49,532 nucleotides of DNA from Lachnospiraceae bacterium (GCA_024684215.1 JAIKXH010000110.1:1-49532); one strand, 5' to 3'. Shown: positions 17,513-25,735, counted from the stretch's first letter. The notes: a model not told the origin generated them from the letters alone. Program-made: numbers and translations.

Positions 17513-17541
17513 TTGACATCTTACCGTCAATTTGATATTAT
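17513..17541 (+). promoter_or_regulatory. Promoter of tRNA-Thr
   Basis: TTGACA (perfect -35), 17-base spacer, TATTAT (5/6 -10). The predicted start is about 20 bases before the mature tRNA. The -10 overlaps a perfect TATAAT on the other strand. Confidence 0.85.
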
Positions 17542-17566
17542 AGCCTTCGGTTGCTGAATTACGCAA
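17537..17566 (-). promoter_or_regulatory. Likely MBOAT operon promoter, overlapping the tRNA promoter
   Basis: Minus strand TTGCGT, 18-base spacer, TATAAT. The -10 is perfect and the -35 weak. It shares bases 17537-17541 with the plus-strand -10, so the two promoters should exclude each other. Confidence 0.5.
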
Positions 17567-17571
17567 CGCAA

Positions 17572-17644
17572 GCTGATGTGGCTCAGTCGGTAGAGCGTCG
17601 CCTTGGTAAGGCGGAGGTCACGGGTCCGATTCCCGTCATCAGCT
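17572..17644 (+). tRNA. tRNA-Thr (anticodon GGT)
   Basis: A full cloverleaf can be folded: acceptor GCTGATG/CATCAGC (7 bp), D arm GCTC/GAGC, anticodon stem TCGCC/GGCGG with loop TTGGTAA, giving anticodon GGT (reads ACC and ACU), and a T arm with loop containing TCCGATT. The discriminator is T (17644); CCA is not encoded. It has its own consensus promoter and terminator, so it is a single-gene unit between two minus-strand operons. Confidence 0.96.
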
Positions 17645-17654
17645 TTATTTTTTT

Positions 17655-17680
17655 GCCCTTTTTGAAGGGCTTTATTTTTT
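17655..17680 (+). terminator. Intrinsic terminator of tRNA-Thr
   Basis: GCCCTT, loop TTTG, AAGGGC, then TTTATTTTTT, eleven bases after the tRNA. The 3' half overlaps the last codons of the minus-strand GNAT gene. Read on minus the stem is followed by A-rich sequence, so it works only for the tRNA. Confidence 0.88.
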
Positions 17681-18244
17681 GCCGGTAACACTCTCCCTTT
17701 TCTTTTTCTCTCTGGAATCCATTGTGACTCCTATTGCAACAGCAACAAGCATCGCTGCTCCAAATCCGATCCACACACTTCCCACAACTATACCGATAAG
17801 AATGCCGGCCACTATTCCTATTACAACATAGAGACCGAGCCAGCTGCTCTTTTGCTTTGTGACGGAGTATCTCTCCTTGCCGCCCTGCTCAATGGATTTG
17901 CCTTCTCTGTATATGAATCCGCTTTTTGAAAAAGCGCTGATAGCTGCAGAATCTTCCTTATTCACGTACGCTTCTACTTCATATACGCTCTGGTGTAAAA
18001 AGGCCCACTCACGAAACATTTTAATGGCCGCAGAGCCGTTGCCCCTGCCCCTGTACAAAGGCAGAAGTTCAATAGTGATAGGCACTGTACCGCTTTCTTT
18101 GTTTCCCTCAAATGAGCCCCAGCCGATTTTGGTGAGTTCGGAATCAATAAGGAAAATATCCCATTTGCAATTCCAAACATCATTTTCATCGGTCGGTCTT
18201 ATAAGCATATTTCCGGATTTGTAATCGAATTTTCCTTTTTCCAT
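17672..18244 (-). CDS. GNAT family N-acetyltransferase with C-terminal membrane hairpin
   Basis: 190 residues. The N-terminal half (about 10-115) has the GNAT acetyl-CoA motif A as LLPLYRGRGNGSAAIKMF (Q/RxxGxG/A type) and the usual motif B region AISAFSKSGFIYREG. The C-terminal part has two hydrophobic helices (about 127-145 and 149-166), separated by a short turn and followed by a strongly basic tail (DSREKKKRESVTGKK), predicting a membrane anchor with a cytoplasmic end. GNAT proteins rarely carry such an anchor; the substrate is unknown. AGGGGAAAT precedes the ATG. It starts 38 bases after the D-lactate dehydrogenase gene and may be co-transcribed with it. Confidence 0.8.
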   Translation of the reverse strand: MEKGKFDYKSGNMLIRPTDENDVWNCKWDIFLIDSELTKIGWGSFEGNKESGTVPITIELLPLYRGRGNGSAAIKMFREWAFLHQSVYEVEAYVNKEDSAAISAFSKSGFIYREGKSIEQGGKERYSVTKQKSSWLGLYVVIGIVAGILIGIVVGSVWIGFGAAMLVAVAIGVTMDSREKKKRESVTGKK

Positions 18245-18282
18245 ATTTCCCCTATTCCTCAGTTTCCCTGATAATACCGCCT

Positions 18283-19275
18283 TTACTTAAGGCAGTCATT
18301 TCCGTTGACTACGCCGTTACTTGCATCAACCATATTCTGAAGTGTGGTTTCTGCTATAGCTTCGAGAGCTTCCATTGTATAGAATCCCTGATGTGATGTA
18401 ATCATTACATTAGGGAATGAAAGAAGTCTGGCCGTAACAGAATGCTTCATAATTTCGTCGGAGCGGTCCTCATATACGTTTCCGGTCTCTTCCTCGTATA
18501 CATCGAGACCTACACCAAGGAATTTATCAAGTCTGATTCCTTCTATCAGCTCATCGGTGTCTACCAATGCTCCTCTTGAAGTATTTACGAGGATAACTCC
18601 GTCTTTCATCTTTTTGATGTTTTCAAGATTGATAATATGATATGTGGAATCAAGTAAAGGACAGTGAAGCGAGATAAGATCGCTCCTGCCGAGAAGTTCG
18701 TCAAGTGATACATACTCAACAAAATCCTTTAAATCAGGATTCTCATATACATCATAAGCGATAACCTTCATTCCAAATCCGCGGCATATGCGCGCCATAG
18801 CGGCACCTATCTTACCTGTTCCGACGATACCCGCAGTCTTTTTATAAAAATTAACGCCTCTTAATCCGTTTAAGGTATAGTCGTTTTCACGTACTTTATT
18901 ATAAGCCTTATATAACCTTCGGTTAACAGCAAGCGCAAGTCCCATAGCAAGCTCCGCTACGGATTCGGGTGAATATCCGGGCACACGCTTTACTACTATT
19001 CCGAGTTCTTTTGCCTTTTCAACATCCACATTGTTGTATCCGGCGCATCTCATGAGCACGTATTTGACACCGCACTCTTTTAAAACAGTAAGCGTCTGTG
19101 CTCCGACATCCGCACTTACAAATGCGCAAATTCCATCATAGCCCTTTGCAAGGGAAGCCGTGATAGGCTCTAATTCATGGTCTATGTAATCTATCACAAT
19201 ATCCGGGTATTTTTCATTTACCGGTCCGAATGATTTTTTGTCGTAAGTTTTAGCTGCATAGAAAAGAAGTTTCAT
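18283..19275 (-). CDS. ldhA: D-lactate dehydrogenase (D-2-hydroxyacid dehydrogenase)
   Basis: NAD-dependent reduction of pyruvate to D-lactate, a fermentative NADH sink. 330 residues. It begins MKLLFYAAKTYDKKSFGPVN, typical of fermentative D-LDH. The NAD-binding fold has VGTGKIGAAMARICRGFGM with YDVYENPDL after it. Catalytic blocks are VNTSRGALVDTDELIEG (Arg), GVGLDVYEEETG (Glu) and MITSHQGFYTMEALE (His), close to D-LDH rather than to VanH or phosphoglycerate dehydrogenase. GGAGGAAACAAT precedes the ATG. A 19-base tandem array fills the region upstream. Confidence 0.92.
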   Translation of the reverse strand: MKLLFYAAKTYDKKSFGPVNEKYPDIVIDYIDHELEPITASLAKGYDGICAFVSADVGAQTLTVLKECGVKYVLMRCAGYNNVDVEKAKELGIVVKRVPGYSPESVAELAMGLALAVNRRLYKAYNKVRENDYTLNGLRGVNFYKKTAGIVGTGKIGAAMARICRGFGMKVIAYDVYENPDLKDFVEYVSLDELLGRSDLISLHCPLLDSTYHIINLENIKKMKDGVILVNTSRGALVDTDELIEGIRLDKFLGVGLDVYEEETGNVYEDRSDEIMKHSVTARLLSFPNVMITSHQGFYTMEALEAIAETTLQNMVDASNGVVNGNDCLK

Positions 19276-19295
19276 ATTGTTTCCTCCGTTTTTGC

Positions 19296-19371
19296 TGACT
19301 GTTTATTAATCTTATGACTGTTTATTATTCTTGTGACTGTTTATTATTCTTTTAACTGTTTAAATCCCGGC
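19296..19371. repeat. 19-bp tandem array between sigH and D-LDH gene
   Basis: Three near-identical 19-base copies at 19296, 19315 and 19334 (TGACTGTTTATTATTCTTG type, one to three differences), plus a partial drifted copy to 19371. The array lies 20 bases upstream of the ldhA start codon, so it should overlap or contain its promoter or leader. On the minus strand each copy carries an AT-rich AATAATAAACAGTCA. Confidence 0.9.
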
Positions 19372-19393
19372 TGTAATCAAAACTAAGTAAGCT

Positions 19394-20023
19394 TTACTGC
19401 AAGCGTATCTTTTTAAGTTTCTTTTTTGATCTCTGAATGGCGTTGTCGGTCTCCTTGACACTTTTACCCATTATTTTGGCGGCATCTGCTGCTTTCATAC
19501 CTGTAATATAAAGTCCGAATGCCTCCCTTTCAAGAGGTGTCAAATCCTCTCTGAATGCTTTTTCAAGTCTTTCTTTCAGTTCGGCTGTAAGTACAAACTT
19601 TTCGGGGTCCGACTCATCGCTCCCCGGAAGCTGTTCTATAAGAGTCATGGTGTTTTCCTTGCCCTCATCATGCTCCCCGCCGAAAAAAGATATGTAATTG
19701 TTTAAAAACGAATGCTTTTTATCGTTCGAAGCCTTTATTGCCGAATAAACTTTACGTGAAATACATAAATCCGCAAAGGTAAAAAAAGATGCATCTCTTC
19801 CGAAATCATAATCGTTTACAGCCTGAAAAAGCCCTATCATTCCTTCCTGAATAAGGTCTTCGCTCTCGCCGCCCAATATAAAAAGTGAACGGGTTTTGGA
19901 AAGCACCAGGTTCTTATATTTTACCATAAGATAATCTATAATACCCGTCTCTCCGGCTCTGTATCTCTCTATAAGTTCCTCGTCGGAAATGTTTTCGTAT
20001 TGTGATGGTTTATTCTCCGCCAT
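19394..20023 (-). CDS. sigH: RNA polymerase sigma factor, SigH type
   Basis: Sigma-70 family factor of 209 residues. I choose the ATG that overlaps the rlmB stop by one base (TAATG), eight bases after GAGG; an upstream in-frame start inside rlmB is rejected. Region 2 is seen as SEDLIQEGMIGLFQAVNDYD and DASFFTFADLCISRKVYSAI, and region 4 as LTPLEREAFGLYITGMKAAD with a helix-turn-helix to the end. The cluster ispF-cysS-mrnC-rlmB-sigH matches the Bacillus cysS-mrnC-rlmB-yacP-sigH order, with yacP missing. SigH drives entry into sporulation or competence in Firmicutes; its regulon here is unknown. Confidence 0.88.
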   Translation of the reverse strand: MAENKPSQYENISDEELIERYRAGETGIIDYLMVKYKNLVLSKTRSLFILGGESEDLIQEGMIGLFQAVNDYDFGRDASFFTFADLCISRKVYSAIKASNDKKHSFLNNYISFFGGEHDEGKENTMTLIEQLPGSDESDPEKFVLTAELKERLEKAFREDLTPLEREAFGLYITGMKAADAAKIMGKSVKETDNAIQRSKKKLKKIRLQ

Positions 20024-20763
20024 TACATCAGCCTCTGTCTGACTATCTCGTAAGCGAGTACGCCTGCTGCCACCGACGCATTTAGCGAGTCGATGTCCCC
20101 CTTCATGGGAATCGAAGCAACCATATCGCACTTTTCCTTTACCAGTCTGCCCACGCCCTCACCTTCGTTGCCGATGACAAGTCCGATGGGTCCCTTTAAA
20201 TTAAGCTTGTACATTTCAGTGCCGTCCATATCCGCACAGACAAACCAGAGCCCTTCTTTTTTAAGCTCCTCAATGGTCTTTGCCATATTTGTAACCTTGG
20301 CAACCGGAGTATAATTAAGCGCTCCCGCACTGGTCCTTGCAACTGTAGCCGTAAGTCCGACCGCACGGTTTTTGGGTATGATGACTCCATGTGCTCCGGA
20401 AAGGTTTGCCGTTCTGATTATGGCCCCTAAATTGTGGGGATCCTCAATATTATCAAGAAGAAAAATAAAAGGATCCTCTCCCTTTTTTCTCGCATTTTCC
20501 AAAATATCTTTTACTTCGCTGTACTCGTAAGCGGCGCACACAGCTATAACTCCCTGGTGCTTGCCGGTCTCGGACATCTGATCAAGTCTGTCCTTGGGTA
20601 CAAATTTAATAAGGCAATCAATCTTTTTTGCCTCTCTTTTAATGGTCTGAACGGGGCCGTCCTGACAACCGTCAAGAATGAAAAGCTTGTCTATGGGCTT
20701 TCCGCTTCTCATAGCTTCTATGACGGCATTTCTGCCCTCAATTTTAAATTCCTGATATCCCAT
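20023..20763 (-). CDS. rlmB: 23S rRNA (guanosine-2'-O)-methyltransferase RlmB
   Basis: SPOUT (TrmH) family enzyme that 2'-O-methylates G2251 of 23S rRNA. 246 residues. The N-terminal substrate-binding domain starts EFKIEGRNAVIEAMRSGKPI. The knotted SAM domain shows FIFLLDNIEDPHNLGAIIRT, GVIIPKNRAVGLTATVARTS, GLVIGNEGEGVGRLVKEKCD and SIPMKGDIDSLNASVAAGVL, all family signatures. It follows mrnC by two bases and overlaps sigH by one base. Confidence 0.95.
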   Translation of the reverse strand: MGYQEFKIEGRNAVIEAMRSGKPIDKLFILDGCQDGPVQTIKREAKKIDCLIKFVPKDRLDQMSETGKHQGVIAVCAAYEYSEVKDILENARKKGEDPFIFLLDNIEDPHNLGAIIRTANLSGAHGVIIPKNRAVGLTATVARTSAGALNYTPVAKVTNMAKTIEELKKEGLWFVCADMDGTEMYKLNLKGPIGLVIGNEGEGVGRLVKEKCDMVASIPMKGDIDSLNASVAAGVLAYEIVRQRLM

Positions 20764-20765
20764 GG

Positions 20766-21215
20766 TTATTCCTCGTTATCCAAAAAATCTATTGCGAGCT
20801 TTACTATCTCAACCACTCTCGACTGCCTTCCGCACAGATATAAATATCCGAGCAGAGCCTCAAATCCGGTAGCTTTACGATAATCCTGAATATCCGCATT
20901 TTTAGCGGAGGTATAGCTCTTTGCATTGCGGCCTCTTTTGTAGATATCCTGCTCCTCTTCGGTTAAGATATCGCCGCATTTTAAAATATGTACGATAGCC
21001 TTTGACTGAGCTTCGGCCTTTACATATTTTACCGTTTCGTGATGAAGCTCATTTGCCGGTCTGTTGGCACGCTCCACCACAAGAGTCCTCACTACTATAT
21101 CATACACATCGTCTCCTATATAAGCGAGAGCAAGCGGGGAGTAAGCGTTAATATCCTTATCCCCGCATGCAAATGCGTCTTTTATCGCTGTAAGTAACGT
21201 TACTGTCTCTTCCAC
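20766..21215 (-). CDS. mrnC: Mini-ribonuclease 3
   Basis: RNase III-like endonuclease without a double-stranded RNA-binding domain, which matures 23S rRNA ends in Gram-positives. 149 residues. The catalytic block is PLALAYIGDDVYDIVVRTLV, with the family's conserved acidic pair; ATGFEALLGYLYLCG is the second signature. Translation starts at GTG 21215, inside the cysS coding end (16-base overlap), after AGAGGG. The coupling to cysS is the standard Firmicutes arrangement. Confidence 0.94.
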   Translation of the reverse strand: MEETVTLLTAIKDAFACGDKDINAYSPLALAYIGDDVYDIVVRTLVVERANRPANELHHETVKYVKAEAQSKAIVHILKCGDILTEEEQDIYKRGRNAKSYTSAKNADIQDYRKATGFEALLGYLYLCGRQSRVVEIVKLAIDFLDNEE

Positions 21216-22600
21216 TTAACGCCCTCTCTTGTATCCTCAATAATGATTCCCTTTGACAAGAGCTCATCTCTTATAGCATCGGCCTTGGCAAAATCCTTTG
21301 CCTTCTTCGCTTCTTTTCTCTCAGCTATCTTTGCTTCCACGTATGCGGTAAGTTCATCTTCCTCGCCCGATACAGCCTCCTCTTCCTTTAACAGATCAAG
21401 GCTTAATACATAATCAAAATCATCTATAATGGCGCGCTTTGTGGCTCCGTTTAAATCAGTCTTAAGTACATCATATAAAAGAGTGATACCCATGGAGGTA
21501 TTTACGTCATTTCCTACGATCTCGGCGAACTTATTATGCCAGCTTTCTACCTCAGTCTCGTTAACCTCTCCCTCTTCAGGAATGGACATAATCTTGTTCT
21601 TTAACTTATAGTAAGTAGACTGTGCCTGGTCAAGCGCGTCAAAGGAGAAAGTAAGGGGCTTGCGATAATGTGACTGCAGTGCAAAGAATCTGTATGCCAC
21701 AGGATTATATCCCTTATTCTCAAGCACGGACACGGTAAGGAACTCTCCCTTACTCTTACTCATCTTTCCGGACTCATCGTTTAAGTGATGAACATGGAAC
21801 CAGTATTTGCACCATGCATGTCCGGTAAATGCTTCGCTCTGTGCTATTTCATTTGTATGGTGAGGAAACATATTGTCAACGCCGCCGCAGTGGATATCCA
21901 TATATTCGCCGAGATGCTTCATACCGATACATGAACACTCGATATGCCATCCGGGGTATCCCACTCCCCAGGGGCTGTCCCACTTAAGAGCCTGGTCCTC
22001 AAACTTGGATTTGGTAAACCAAAGCACGAAATCGTTTTTGTTTCTCTTGTTGGTATCCTCTGTTACATCATCTCTGACGCCGATCTTTAGATCATCGCTT
22101 GACTGATTGCCGAACACATAATAGTTTCCAAGCTTTGAGGTATCAAAATAGATATTCTCTCCGGCTTTATATGCATATCCCTTTTCAAGAAGTACATTGA
22201 TCATATTGATGAATTCGGGTATGCAGTTTGTTGCGGGCTCAACTACGTCGGGAGTCTTTATATTGAGCTTTGCGCAGTCGCTCATGAAAGCGTCGGTGTA
22301 AAACTTTGCAATCTCCATGACGCTTTTATGCTCACGCTTGGCACCCTTGAGCATCTTATCCTCACCGGTATCGGCGTCGGAAGAAAGATGTCCTACATCG
22401 GTGATATTCATAACACGCTTTACATCATATCCGCTGTAGCGAAGAATCTTTTCAAGTACATCCTCCATGATATAGCTTCTTAAGTTTCCGATATGCGCAA
22501 AATGATAAACGGTAGGGCCGCAAGTATACATTGCTACCTTTCCGGGCGTATGAGGAACAAACTCCTCGACTTTTTTTGTTACTGAGTTATATATATTCAT
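21200..22600 (-). CDS. cysS: Cysteinyl-tRNA synthetase
   Basis: Class I aminoacyl-tRNA synthetase, 466 residues. The HIGH box is YHFAHIGNLRSYI (about 32-44), with the zinc-binding Cys in MYTCGPTVYH. The WHIECSCIGMKHLG and DIHCGGVDNMFPHHTNEIAQ blocks carry further zinc ligands. The KMSKS loop is SGKMSKSKGEFLTV. A Glu/Lys-rich helical anticodon-binding tail follows. GGAGAG lies ten bases before the ATG. No T-box leader is seen upstream, although many Firmicutes have one here. Confidence 0.97.
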   Translation of the reverse strand: MNIYNSVTKKVEEFVPHTPGKVAMYTCGPTVYHFAHIGNLRSYIMEDVLEKILRYSGYDVKRVMNITDVGHLSSDADTGEDKMLKGAKREHKSVMEIAKFYTDAFMSDCAKLNIKTPDVVEPATNCIPEFINMINVLLEKGYAYKAGENIYFDTSKLGNYYVFGNQSSDDLKIGVRDDVTEDTNKRNKNDFVLWFTKSKFEDQALKWDSPWGVGYPGWHIECSCIGMKHLGEYMDIHCGGVDNMFPHHTNEIAQSEAFTGHAWCKYWFHVHHLNDESGKMSKSKGEFLTVSVLENKGYNPVAYRFFALQSHYRKPLTFSFDALDQAQSTYYKLKNKIMSIPEEGEVNETEVESWHNKFAEIVGNDVNTSMGITLLYDVLKTDLNGATKRAIIDDFDYVLSLDLLKEEEAVSGEEDELTAYVEAKIAERKEAKKAKDFAKADAIRDELLSKGIIIEDTREGVKWKRQ

Positions 22601-22626
22601 TTTAGAATCTCTCCAATTAAAGTTAT

Positions 22627-22632
22627 ATTATA
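22627..22632 (-). promoter_or_regulatory. Possible cysS promoter -10
   Basis: Minus strand TATAAT, 27 bases before the cysS ATG. The -35 region at 17 bases is poor (AAAACA). The transcript would have a leader of about 20 bases with the ribosome binding site in it. Confidence 0.35.
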
Positions 22633-22635
22633 ATG

Positions 22636-22693
22636 ATGACTAAGCCGGCTGTTTTACTACGGTTAAGCTTGATTATTATGATAACTTAGTCAT
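22636..22693. other. 9-bp inverted repeat within a degenerate duplication, ispF-cysS spacer
   Basis: ATGACTAAG (22636-22644) and CTTAGTCAT (22685-22693) form a perfect inverted repeat around 40 bases. The spacer also reads as two drifted direct copies of about 44 bases, the first beginning at the ispF stop codon. No T-run follows on the minus strand, so it is not a normal terminator. Confidence 0.45.
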
Positions 22694-22704
22694 TTTGTAA
22701 CGGT

Positions 22705-23253
22705 TTACTTTCTACTGCATCCGCTACACCCGGGACATCCTCCGGCAGAGCCGTATACGGCACTTAGCTGTGAATAATCCAGAACATTTTCCAAAAGTAC
22801 AACTGCCTGAGACGATATTCCTTCACCGCTTCCGGTAAATCCAAGTCCTTCCTCGGTGGTCGCCTTGACGTTTACCTGATTTAAATCAATTCCCAAAGTA
22901 TCCGCAATGACCTTTCTCATGTCATCTATATAAGGGCGCATCTTTGGAGCCTGTGCAATAATCGTAGCATCTATATTTCCGACAACATATCCCTCCTCGG
23001 AAAGCATACCACCCACATGGCTTAAAAGGTCCACGGATGAAATCCCTTTATAAGCGGGATCCGTATCCGGGAAATGTTTTCCAATATCTCCCATTGCAGC
23101 GGCGCCCAGCATTGCGTCCATTATCGCATGTAAAAGTACATCCGCATCGGAGTGTCCGAGTAAGCCCTTTTCGTAGGGGATATTTACTCCGCCTATGATA
23201 AGGTCTCTTCCCTCGACAAGGCGGTGTACATCATAGCCCATTCCTATTCTCAT
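22705..23253 (-). CDS. ispF: 2-C-methyl-D-erythritol 2,4-cyclodiphosphate synthase with Cys-rich tail
   Basis: MEP pathway enzyme that cyclises CDP-ME-2-phosphate. 182 residues against the usual 155-160. The metal ligands Asp8 and His10 (GYDVHR) and His42 (LLHAIMDA) are present, as are [19 protein letters not shown] and the C-terminal [17 protein letters not shown]. After the normal end (about residue 158) there is a tail of roughly 24 residues ending [12 protein letters not shown], with Cys at 173, 176 and 179. This could bind metal or be a small accretion; I do not know a named domain for it. cysS follows after 104 bases. Confidence 0.95.
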   Translation of the reverse strand: MRIGMGYDVHRLVEGRDLIIGGVNIPYEKGLLGHSDADVLLHAIMDAMLGAAAMGDIGKHFPDTDPAYKGISSVDLLSHVGGMLSEEGYVVGNIDATIIAQAPKMRPYIDDMRKVIADTLGIDLNQVNVKATTEEGLGFTGSGEGISSQAVVLLENVLDYSQLSAVYGSAGGCPGCSGCSRK

Positions 23254-23289
23254 CTAAAACCTCGATCTGTATATATTTACTAATTTATA

Positions 23290-23334
23290 TTTATTGCTTT
23301 ATTATTTATTGCTTTATTATTTATTTTTTTTGCC
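23290..23334. repeat. 15-bp tandem repeat upstream of ispF
   Basis: Two exact copies of TTTATTGCTTTATTA (23290 and 23305), with a partial drifted third to 23334, in the 111-base spacer between the EEP-family gene and ispF. Confidence 0.85.
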
Positions 23335-23364
23335 TAATTATTTCTATTACTAAATTTACCTTAC

Positions 23365-24447
23365 CTATTTTAGCTTAAACTTCATGACTACCGGATTGTG
23401 GTCCGAATACTCATAACCCGTCTGCAGATTCTCATAATCTGTAATCTCAATATTGTCGGATATTATAAATCCGTCAACGGTAACGGTATATGTAGTCTCG
23501 GGATCGTACGGCACTCCCGAATCCCTGCAGGTATTTTCCATTTCTTGCAGATCCACATCTGAAAAGCTGTCTATCGCAAATGAAAAATGCTCCGGTAAAA
23601 GATTTCTGTCATAAAAATGTGCCCAAAAAACAGCAGGCTTATCTTCCTTTAGCTTTAAGTCGTGGTTAAAATCTCCTCCGACTATAACATAATTACCCTT
23701 TTGGTACTCTGCCTCGATTTCATCTCTGAGCATGCCTGTCTGTCCGCTTCTGACATTTTCGTCCGAGCCGTATGCCGACATATGGATATTTATAACCACA
23801 AGCTCTTTTCCGTTTTCGGCAGGTATGCGGTTTACGGTATATGCTCTGTCCAAATCTATGATCTTTTTAACAGATTCGGATATCGGAAGAGACCTCCTTA
23901 TGCATTCCTTTATCGCAAATGTGCTCATAGAAACAAGCCCCGCTTTACTTGCTCCGTGAGGCTGGTATAAAGGATATAACAAAAATGGTGAATTGTAATT
24001 AAGTGCAAAAGTATAATTGTAATCCGGAAATGCGTTCCCAAGCATTTTTACCTGATTTACATGGTACGACCTGGTCGAATCAAAATCCACTTCCTGAAAA
24101 AGCGCTATGTCAGGCTCTAGGCGATTAATACAATCAGCCGCGCCTTCTGTCAGCTCCCGTACGCTTTCTTTACTTTCAGCCCATGATTTTTTCCCGCCGT
24201 CCATAAAAAAATCAAAATCTTTGGAATAAGCGCCAAACCCTATATTAAAAGTAGTTATGGTATATTCGGTACCTTTTTTTGCTACATTTAAATTACTGCC
24301 GCTTAAAGGAGCATTTATCCCGACATTGAGCCTGTCCTCAATCCTCTCGTAAGATACGAAAAGGTAGATAAAATATGCTGCGAAAAGCATGAGCAATGCG
24401 CCTACCGCAATTCCGATCATCTTTAATACGGACTTAAATTTATTCAT
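23365..24447 (-). CDS. Endonuclease/exonuclease/phosphatase (EEP) family protein, membrane-anchored
   Basis: 360 residues from ATG 24447; a TTG twelve codons earlier in the same frame is possible, and neither has a strong ribosome binding site. One N-terminal helix (about 8-30, IGIAVGALLMLFAAYFIYLF) predicts export with the catalytic domain outside. EEP motifs are YTITTFNIGFGAYSKDF (Asn), EPDIALFQEVDFDSTRS (metal Glu), IVGGDFNHDL (Asp/Asn), TVDGFIISDNIE and YEYSDHNPVVMKF (terminal Asp/His). The fold is used for DNA, phosphoinositide and sphingomyelin hydrolysis; the substrate here is unknown. It is divergent from the malic enzyme gene. Confidence 0.85.
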   Translation of the reverse strand: MNKFKSVLKMIGIAVGALLMLFAAYFIYLFVSYERIEDRLNVGINAPLSGSNLNVAKKGTEYTITTFNIGFGAYSKDFDFFMDGGKKSWAESKESVRELTEGAADCINRLEPDIALFQEVDFDSTRSYHVNQVKMLGNAFPDYNYTFALNYNSPFLLYPLYQPHGASKAGLVSMSTFAIKECIRRSLPISESVKKIIDLDRAYTVNRIPAENGKELVVINIHMSAYGSDENVRSGQTGMLRDEIEAEYQKGNYVIVGGDFNHDLKLKEDKPAVFWAHFYDRNLLPEHFSFAIDSFSDVDLQEMENTCRDSGVPYDPETTYTVTVDGFIISDNIEITDYENLQTGYEYSDHNPVVMKFKLK

Positions 24448-24543
24448 AGATAATATTCTATGATTTTTAGTACCTTTTTTCAAGGAAAAGGGCAGTTTTT
24501 TTAAAATTTATTGTATGTGAATGTTTTTTTACCCTGTAAATTA

Positions 24544-24552
24544 TGCTATACT
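24544..24552 (+). promoter_or_regulatory. Extended -10 promoter of the malic enzyme gene
   Basis: TGCTATACT, identical to the nine-base core in front of the Asp23-family gene, 35 bases before the start codon. No convincing -35 is present. AAGGAGA at 24574-24580 is the ribosome binding site. Confidence 0.6.
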
Positions 24553-24586
24553 GACGATTGATAATTTCTATCAAAGGAGAATACAA

Positions 24587-25735
24587 ATGGACGTTAATGA
24601 AATAGCTCTCAAAAAACATGAAGAATGGGGCGGAAAAATCGAGACCGTATCAAAGGCTCCCGTTAATACCCCCACCGATCTTTCAATCGCATACACACCC
24701 GGTGTTGCAGAGCCCTGCCGCGTTATCGCAAAGGACAAGGAAGCTGCTTATAAATACACCTGGAAGTCCAATACCGTTGCAGTTGTATCCGACGGAAGCG
24801 CAGTACTCGGTCTCGGAAACATCGGACCTCACGCAGCTATGCCCGTTATGGAAGGAAAGGCTGTACTTTTCAAGCAATTCGGCGGTGTAAACGCCGTTCC
24901 TATCTGCCTTGACACTCAGGATACCGAAGAGATCATCAAAGCAGTTACCTATCTTGCTCCCACCTTCGGCGGTATCAACCTGGAGGATATTTCAGCGCCC
25001 AGATGTTTTGAAATAGAAAAGAGACTTAAAGAGACTCTTGATATCCCCGTATTCCATGACGACCAGCACGGCACAGCTATAGTAGTTCTTGCCGGAATCA
25101 TCAATTCACTTAAAGTAATCGGCAAAAAGAAAGAGGATTGCTACATCGTCGTAAACGGTGCGGGCAGCGCAGGAATCGCAATCTCTAAGCTTCTCTTACT
25201 TTACGGATTTAAAAATCTTGTTATCTGCGATTCAAAGGGTATTGTTGCAAAGGATAATGCAAACAACTGGATCAAGAAGGAAATGTGTGAGGTAACAAAC
25301 CTTGAAAACAAGCACGGAAGCCTTGCAGATGCAATGGTTGGTGCCGATATCTTTGTCGGAGTATCCGCTCCCGGCGTTGTTACCGAAGACATGGTAAAGA
25401 GCATGAATAAAGATGCCATCATCTTTGCTTTATCAAATCCCGTTCCCGAAATCATGCCCGATCTTGCAAAGAAGGCAGGAGCAAGAATCGTTGGAACCGG
25501 AAGAAGTGATTTCCCCAACCAGGTAAACAACGTAGTTGCATTCCCCGGGATCTTTAAAGGAGCTTTAGAGGGACGTGCCCGTCAGATCACTGAGGAAATG
25601 AAGCTTGCAGCTGCTGAAGCCATCGCTTCTCTTGTACCCGAAAACGAACTTTGCGAGGACAAGGTTATGCCTGAGGCATTCAATCCCAAGGTTGCAGAGC
25701 TTGTTGCAAACGCTGTAAAGAGCCACATAAAATAA
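24587..25735 (+). CDS. NAD(P)-dependent malic enzyme
   Basis: Oxidative decarboxylation of malate to pyruvate. 382 residues from ATG 24587, seven bases after AAGGAGA; a longer in-frame start covers the promoter and is rejected. It is the short bacterial form lacking the phosphotransacetylase domain. Motifs are the catalytic Tyr block [32 protein letters not shown], the metal site [16 protein letters not shown], and the nucleotide fold [16 protein letters not shown]. The cofactor cannot be fixed from sequence. It is transcribed alone and ends at a terminator. Confidence 0.95.
   Translation: MDVNEIALKKHEEWGGKIETVSKAPVNTPTDLSIAYTPGVAEPCRVIAKDKEAAYKYTWKSNTVAVVSDGSAVLGLGNIGPHAAMPVMEGKAVLFKQFGGVNAVPICLDTQDTEEIIKAVTYLAPTFGGINLEDISAPRCFEIEKRLKETLDIPVFHDDQHGTAIVVLAGIINSLKVIGKKKEDCYIVVNGAGSAGIAISKLLLLYGFKNLVICDSKGIVAKDNANNWIKKEMCEVTNLENKHGSLADAMVGADIFVGVSAPGVVTEDMVKSMNKDAIIFALSNPVPEIMPDLAKKAGARIVGTGRSDFPNQVNNVVAFPGIFKGALEGRARQITEEMKLAAAEAIASLVPENELCEDKVMPEAFNPKVAELVANAVKSHIK

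Noticed and set aside
17655..17680. The tRNA terminator also serving the GNAT gene
   Set aside because: On the minus strand the stem is followed by A-rich, not T-rich, sequence.
20024..20131. Longer sigH start inside rlmB
   Set aside because: It would overlap rlmB by 109 bases with a non-family, Arg-rich extension; the ATG at the rlmB stop has a good ribosome binding site.
22601..22704. T-box leader of cysS
   Set aside because: Only about 104 bases are available, no T-box consensus (GGTGG-type) or specifier stem is seen, and the stem found has no terminator T-run.
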